From Phycisphaerae bacterium (GTDB lineage: Bacteria > Planctomycetota > Phycisphaerae > UBA1845 > Fen-1342): 10,436 nt of DNA. The number at the start of each line of letters is the position of its first letter. Within the stretch, counting starts at the first letter, position 1. The position numbers and the translations under genes are program-made. The stretch spans positions 1 through 10,436 of the forward strand of contig JALHOX010000129.1 of assembly GCA_022842805.1 (NCBI GenBank), given 5' to 3'. Shown here in pieces: positions 6,457 to 10,436 of this stretch. A model generated the notes under the pieces. It saw only the letters and a list, made by a program, of their open reading frames with translations, was not told the origin of the DNA and did not search any database.

Positions 6457-8253
6457 ATGTTCAAGCGCGCACCGAAACTGGGATCGATCCTGATCGAACG
6501 CGGCCTTGTCTCCGCCGAAGATCTCGAGCGCGCGCTCGAAGCCCAGAAGTCCGGCTCGCGAAAGCTCGGCGAAACGCTGGTCGAACTGAAGATCATCAGC
6601 GCCGCCACGCTGCTGGCCGCCGCCGCCGAACAGCTCGGCGTGAAGGGCTGCGTGCTGCGCCACGGCCTGATCGATCCGCGCGTGGCGCGCCTGCTCGACT
6701 ACGAGGAAGGCCGCCGCCTCCGGGCGCTGCCGCTCTTTCTGGTGGAGGGCCGCCTGACGGTCGCGATGGCCGAGCCGCAGTCGCTGCCCACCATCGACCG
6801 CATCGCCCAACTCACCGGCTACGAAGTCAACCCGGTCCTGGCGCTCGAGGCCAATCTGCTCGAGTATCAGGAGAAGTACGTCCGCTCGCAGGTCAGCGTC
6901 GAGAGCTTTCTCACCTCCCTCGCGTCCGGCGACGTCGAAGTCGTCGATCGCGAAGCCGACGATGAAGATGACATCAACCGCAACATCGAGGAGATGGTCG
7001 ATGGCAGCCCCATCGTCAACCTCGTAAACGTCGCCATCCTGACCGCCGTCCGAAACCTCGCCAGCGACATCCACGTCGAGCCCGACCGCATCGGCACGCG
7101 CATCCGCTATCGCCTCGACGGCATGCTGCAGCAACTCATGAAGCCGCCCCAGGGCATGCACGCGGCGATCGTCTCGCGCATCAAGGTCATCGCGAAGATG
7201 GACATCTCGGAAAAGCGCCTGCCGCAGGAAGGGCGCGTCCACGTGCGGGCCGAGGGCCGCGACATCGACCTGCGCGTCTCGACTATGCCGACCGTGCTGG
7301 GCGAAAAGGTCGTCATCCGCATTCTCGATCGCGAGCGGATCAACGTCTCGCTCGAAGACCTGGGCTTCGAAGGACCGCGACTCGACCAGTTCCAATACAT
7401 GCTGCGCAAACCCCACGGGCTGATCCTCGTCACCGGCCCGACCGGCAGCGGCAAGACGACCACGCTCTACTGCGCTCTCGATCGCATCAAGGACTACGGC
7501 CGCAACGTCATCACCGTCGAAGACCCGGTCGAGTATCAGCTCGACCTCGTCAATCAGATCCAGATCGCCGAAGGCATCGGCCTGACTTTTCCCCGCGCTC
7601 TCCGCTCGATCCTGCGGCAGGACCCCGATGTGATCCTGGTGGGCGAGATTCGCGACGCCGAGACCGCCCGCGTCGCCGTCCAGGCCGCGCTCACGGGCCA
7701 CCTGGTGCTCTCGACGCTGCACACCAACTCCAGCGTCGGCGCGGTGACGCGCCTGCTCGACATGGGCGTCGAGCCCTATCTGCTCGGCTCGGCCCTCAAC
7801 GGCGCCATCGCCCAGCGCCTCGCCCGCAAAAACTGCAAGCACTGCCGCGTCACCTATTACCCGAGCGAAACGGCCCTCTCCGACGCCGGACGCGCCGGCG
7901 ACACACGCCAGACCTATCGCAAGGGCGAAGGCTGTTCCAAGTGCAACTACACCGGCTTCAGCGGTCGCACGGCCGTCTTTGAGGTCATGGTCGTCGACGA
8001 CGCCATCCGCGAAATGATCAACGGCTCTCACGAAGAGCACGCCATCCGCGAACACCTGCGCTCGCAGGGCTGGAACGACCTGCGCGAACACGGGCTGCAA
8101 GTGGCAGATCGCGGCATCGCCGCGCTCGAGGAGGTGCTGCGCGTCACGCACGTCGAGTCCGACACGCGCGTCAAGGCCGAGCGCACCGAAAAGCCGCGCT
8201 TCGTGCCGGCCACCGTGGCGGAGCGAAACGTCCTCAACGCGGGAGTGAACTGA
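6457..8253 (+). CDS. pilB: PilB/GspE-family assembly ATPase with MshEN-like N-terminus
   Basis: A 598-residue AAA-type secretion/pilus motor ATPase that powers (pseudo)pilin assembly from the cytoplasmic face of the inner membrane. Residues 7-30 and 36-59 form two tandem 24-residue repeats of the MshEN pattern (K-L-G start, closing L-x3-L/A-x2-Q) separated by 5 residues; this fold binds cyclic di-GMP in MshE. Then come the N2 region (to about 320), Walker A GPTGSGKT (327-334), Asp box ITVEDPVE (352-359), Walker B ILVGEIRD (393-400), His box TGHLVLSTLHTN (413-424), and a zinc-binding tetracysteine C460/C463 with C493/C496. The length fits PilB/GspE and is too long for PilT. About 30 polar residues follow the conserved end. 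The start at 6457 has only a weak ribosome binding site (GAG at 6448-6450), but the MshEN pattern begins at residue 7, which supports it. The following PilM-like gene favours a type IV pilus over type II secretion, without excluding the latter. Confidence 0.95.
   Translation: MFKRAPKLGSILIERGLVSAEDLERALEAQKSGSRKLGETLVELKIISAATLLAAAAEQLGVKGCVLRHGLIDPRVARLLDYEEGRRLRALPLFLVEGRLTVAMAEPQSLPTIDRIAQLTGYEVNPVLALEANLLEYQEKYVRSQVSVESFLTSLASGDVEVVDREADDEDDINRNIEEMVDGSPIVNLVNVAILTAVRNLASDIHVEPDRIGTRIRYRLDGMLQQLMKPPQGMHAAIVSRIKVIAKMDISEKRLPQEGRVHVRAEGRDIDLRVSTMPTVLGEKVVIRILDRERINVSLEDLGFEGPRLDQFQYMLRKPHGLILVTGPTGSGKTTTLYCALDRIKDYGRNVITVEDPVEYQLDLVNQIQIAEGIGLTFPRALRSILRQDPDVILVGEIRDAETARVAVQAALTGHLVLSTLHTNSSVGAVTRLLDMGVEPYLLGSALNGAIAQRLARKNCKHCRVTYYPSETALSDAGRAGDTRQTYRKGEGCSKCNYTGFSGRTAVFEVMVVDDAIREMINGSHEEHAIREHLRSQGWNDLREHGLQVADRGIAALEEVLRVTHVESDTRVKAERTEKPRFVPATVAERNVLNAGVN
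6475..6633 (+). other. Tandem MshEN-type cyclic di-GMP-binding motifs within the ATPase gene
   Basis: Residues 7-30 and 36-59 of the ATPase each read K-L-G-x2-(hydrophobic)2, then hydrophobic residues at motif positions 11-12, Leu at 17, Leu or Ala at 21, and Gln at 24. The 5-residue spacer is KSGSR. I recall the published MshEN consensus as two 24-residue motifs opening with R-L-G and joined by a 5-residue spacer; here both open with Lys instead of Arg, a conservative change that could alter affinity. Confidence 0.7.
8241..8245 (+). promoter_or_regulatory. Ribosome binding site of the PilC/GspF gene
   Basis: GGGAG, 9 bases before the ATG at 8255 and inside the last codons of the ATPase gene. 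The ATG follows the ATPase stop by one base, so the two proteins are probably made in coupled fashion. Confidence 0.6.
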
Positions 8254-8254
8254 C

Positions 8255-9511
8255 ATGATTTTTCAGTACACCGCCGTCGATTCACAGGGCGCACGCCACG
8301 TCGACACCATCGAGTCGGCCGACCTCCGCGCCGCCCGCGCCGAACTCATGCAGCGCGGCCTGATGGTGGTCGACCTCGGCCAGGGCGAGCGCCGCCGCCG
8401 CGCCCCCGTCGACGTGGAAGTGGTCGCACCCGACTCCGCCGGCGGCGCCGCCGCCCGCCCCAAAGTCGTCTTCACCGCCCGCGCCAAGCTGAGCGAGGTG
8501 GCCCTCTTCGCGCGGCAGCTCGGAATGATGCTTCAGGCCGGCGCGGCGATCGTCCCCTCGATCCGCGCGATGCAAAACGAAGCCGTCCGCCCGGCCTGGA
8601 AATCGATCCTGAACGACGTCGCGACCCGGGTCGAGGGCGGCGCGGCCCTGCACGAGGCGCTCGGCATTCATCGCAACGCCTTCTCCGGAATGTTTCGCAG
8701 CATCGTCCGCGCCGGCGAGGCCAACGGCCAGCTCGCCACGAGCTGCATGCAGCTCTCGCGCCTGATCGACGCCCAGCGCCGCGTCCGCAATCGCATCGTC
8801 GGTTCGCTCGCCTATCCCGCGCTGCTGCTCCTGCTCGCCTGCGCAGTCGTAACCTCGATGACGCTCTTCATCCTCCCGCGCTTCGCCCAGCTCTTCGACA
8901 TGCTCGACGCCAAGCTGCCGCTGATGACCACCGTCATGCTGAATACCGCCGAAACCCTCAAGACCTGGTGGCCGGTCGCGCTCCTGACCCCGACCACGGT
9001 GATCACCCTCCTGGTGCTCTGGCTCCGCTCCGACACCGGCCGGGCCACGATCGAACGCGGCATCATGTTCGTGCCGATCGTGCGAAAGCTCGCGGCGGCC
9101 CTCATGCTCACGCAACTCCTCCAGCTCTGGTCGGCCGCGCTGCGGAGCAAGGTCCCGCTGCTCGAGGCCATCCAACAGGCCACCGAACTCAGCCGAAACG
9201 TCGTGATGCAGGAGCTGGTGCAGCGAGCGCACGACGCCGTCCGCGAGGGACGCTCACTCAGCTCGGCCCTCCGCGAATTCTCGTTCGTCCCGCCTGCGGT
9301 GCTGGCCGCGGTCGCCACCGGCGAGGAAAGCGGCAAGCTGGGCGAGGCGATGGAGTTCGTCGGCAATTGGCTCGACGAGGACAGCTCCAACCTGCTCGCC
9401 ACCTTCACCCGCCTGATGGAGCCGATGATCCTCGTCGTCATGGGCGTGGTGGTCGGAACGATGGCGCTCAGCCTCTTCCTGCCGCTCTTCGATCTGGCGA
9501 CCGCCGCTTGA
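8255..9511 (+). CDS. pilC: PilC/GspF-family inner-membrane platform protein
   Basis: A 418-residue polytopic membrane protein that forms the platform on which the PilB/GspE ATPase acts. The N-terminus (FQYTAVDSQGARHVDTIESAD) is the usual GspF start. A charged and Ala/Pro-rich linker covers about 44-72. Two T2SSF repeats follow, about 80-205 and 283-405, each carrying the duplicated pattern (FARQLGMMLQAGAAIVPSIRAM versus LTQLLQLWSAALRSKVPLLEAI, and FSGMFRSIVRAGEANGQL versus VPPAVLAAVATGEESGKL). Membrane helices: about 183-207, 238-257 and 390-411, with the family's closing P-x-FDL-like end (FLPLFDLATAA). The length is normal for the family. It starts one base after the ATPase stop, the standard B-C gene order. 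PilC versus GspF cannot be decided from the protein alone; the PilM neighbour favours a pilus. Confidence 0.95.
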   Translation: MIFQYTAVDSQGARHVDTIESADLRAARAELMQRGLMVVDLGQGERRRRAPVDVEVVAPDSAGGAAARPKVVFTARAKLSEVALFARQLGMMLQAGAAIVPSIRAMQNEAVRPAWKSILNDVATRVEGGAALHEALGIHRNAFSGMFRSIVRAGEANGQLATSCMQLSRLIDAQRRVRNRIVGSLAYPALLLLLACAVVTSMTLFILPRFAQLFDMLDAKLPLMTTVMLNTAETLKTWWPVALLTPTTVITLLVLWLRSDTGRATIERGIMFVPIVRKLAAALMLTQLLQLWSAALRSKVPLLEAIQQATELSRNVVMQELVQRAHDAVREGRSLSSALREFSFVPPAVLAAVATGEESGKLGEAMEFVGNWLDEDSSNLLATFTRLMEPMILVVMGVVVGTMALSLFLPLFDLATAA

Positions 9512-9527
9512 GCAGCGAGATACAGAC

Positions 9528-10436
9528 ATGATCCTCTGGAAACGATCCAACATCGCGCTCGACATCGGCCGCGCCCGCGTTCGCGCCTGCCAGTTCACCT
9601 GGCGCGGCGGAAAGCTGACCGGCGCCTGCGAAGTCTTCGCCGACGCCCCGCAAACCGACGAATCGGGCCCCACCGACCAATCCGCCGCCGACCGCGCCGG
9701 GCGGCTGCTGCAACAGGCCGAGTTCCACAGTCGCCGCGCCGTCGTCGGGGCAAACGTGCCGCCCCTCGCGTTTCAGGCGCTGACCGTCCCCGACGCCATG
9801 TTCGCAGCCCCCGAGACGGAGTGGGACACCATGCTCCGCTTCGAAGGAGCGCGGCTTCTAAAGCTGCAGCCCGATGAAATCGAAGTCGCCGCCTGGCCGC
9901 TGCCGCGCCGCGGCGCCGGTCGCGCCAACCTCGCGATTTGCGCCCTCTCTCAGGCCGAAATCGCCCGCGATCAGCAACTCTGCGCCGCGCTCGGCGTCGA
10001 GCTTTACCGCGTCGACGCCGCGCCCCTGGCGCTGATCCGCGCCGGCTGGGCCGCCGGCCCGCCGGGCGAACCCGAAAACCCCGAACGCGCCCTCTGGGCC
10101 GTGCTCGACATCGGCGCAACGCGATCCACGCTCGCCATCGCCATCGGCCCGATCTGCATCTACGTGCGCTCGCTCCCCCACGGCGGCGACGCGCTGACCG
10201 CCGCCATCGCCGACACGCTGGGCCTCGAAAACGCCATGGCCGAACGCGTAAAGCTCGAGCTCTCGGGCGAGTGGGACGAGGAAGGCGGAAGCGACGCAGA
10301 GCTCGATGGCGGAGGCCGCCGCACGCAACTGGTCCACGCCGACGCCATCCGCTCAGGCCTCATCACGCGCCTCCGCAGCCTCACCGCTGAGGTCCGCCGG
10401 GCGCTCACCTACACGCTCGAAACCACCGGCGAAACC
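9528..10436 (+). CDS. pilM: PilM-like actin-fold pilus assembly protein, 5' part
   Basis: The first 303 residues of a protein that runs past the window end with no stop. PilM is a cytoplasmic actin-like ATP-binding protein that docks onto PilN at the inner membrane in type IV pilus assembly. Seen here: an N-terminal phosphate-1-like motif NIALDIGRARVRACQF (residues 8-23), a second actin-type loop AVLDIGATRSTLAIAIG (191-207) followed by YVRSLPHGGDALTAAIA (212-228) and an ENAMAERVKLE segment (234-244), matching the PilM/ComGK order in which Gly-Gly-(x)n-lT and A-E-x-x-K occur. A Gly/Asp/Glu-rich stretch at about 247-264 is a probable surface loop. The ATG at 9528 lies 16 bases after the PilC stop with only a weak GAGA ribosome binding site, but the DIG motif close by supports it. 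pilN and pilO would be expected next. Confidence 0.85.
   Translation, partial: MILWKRSNIALDIGRARVRACQFTWRGGKLTGACEVFADAPQTDESGPTDQSAADRAGRLLQQAEFHSRRAVVGANVPPLAFQALTVPDAMFAAPETEWDTMLRFEGARLLKLQPDEIEVAAWPLPRRGAGRANLAICALSQAEIARDQQLCAALGVELYRVDAAPLALIRAGWAAGPPGEPENPERALWAVLDIGATRSTLAIAIGPICIYVRSLPHGGDALTAAIADTLGLENAMAERVKLELSGEWDEEGGSDAELDGGGRRTQLVHADAIRSGLITRLRSLTAEVRRALTYTLETTGET

Noticed and set aside
6298..8256. Long open frame on the - strand across the ATPase gene
   Set aside because: Antisense to a full PilB/GspE ATPase; low-complexity composition (Asp/Val/Ala/Arg-rich) and no motif. Shadow of the sense codons.

Overview
The window is about two-thirds G+C and gene-dense, and every gene I can support lies on the + strand. 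Codon third positions are strongly G/C, which creates long spurious open frames on the other strand. Gene content (a UXS-type UDP-glucuronate decarboxylase, then a sensory block fused to type IV pilus / type II secretion genes) fits a free-living Gram-negative-type bacterium. A member of the Planctomycetota is my best guess, but nothing seen here proves the taxon. No rRNA, tRNA, insertion sequence, CRISPR or phage sequence was seen.

Layout: (1) bases 3-617 are the 3' part of a UDP-glucuronate decarboxylase gene that starts outside the window. (2) Bases 618-895 are non-coding and hold one perfect 10-bp-arm palindrome at 719-741; this gap probably contains the promoter of what follows. (3) Bases 896-6429 hold five signalling genes: a membrane sensor histidine kinase, a stand-alone receiver, an HD-GYP phosphodiesterase, a membrane GAF protein with a degenerate GGDEF domain, and a single-domain STAS protein. 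(4) Bases 6457-10436 hold a PilB/GspE assembly ATPase, a PilC/GspF inner-membrane platform protein and the first 303 codons of a PilM-like actin-fold protein that runs off the window.

The eight-gene order looks like one operon cut short only by the gap at 618-895. From the kinase onward, junctions are +5, +2, -4, -4, +27, +1 and +16 nucleotides. Several starts sit inside or directly beside the preceding stop, so translation is probably coupled.

Working model (inference): the kinase and receiver sense an envelope or cytoplasmic cue. The HD-GYP protein degrades cyclic di-GMP. The degenerate GGDEF protein acts as a non-catalytic sensor or scaffold. The STAS protein is a partner-switch element. 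The pilus/secretion ATPase is the output. The strongest supporting clue is that the ATPase N-terminus carries two tandem 24-residue motifs with a 5-residue spacer, the layout of a MshEN cyclic di-GMP-binding domain. The operon would then encode both turnover and reading of the same second messenger.
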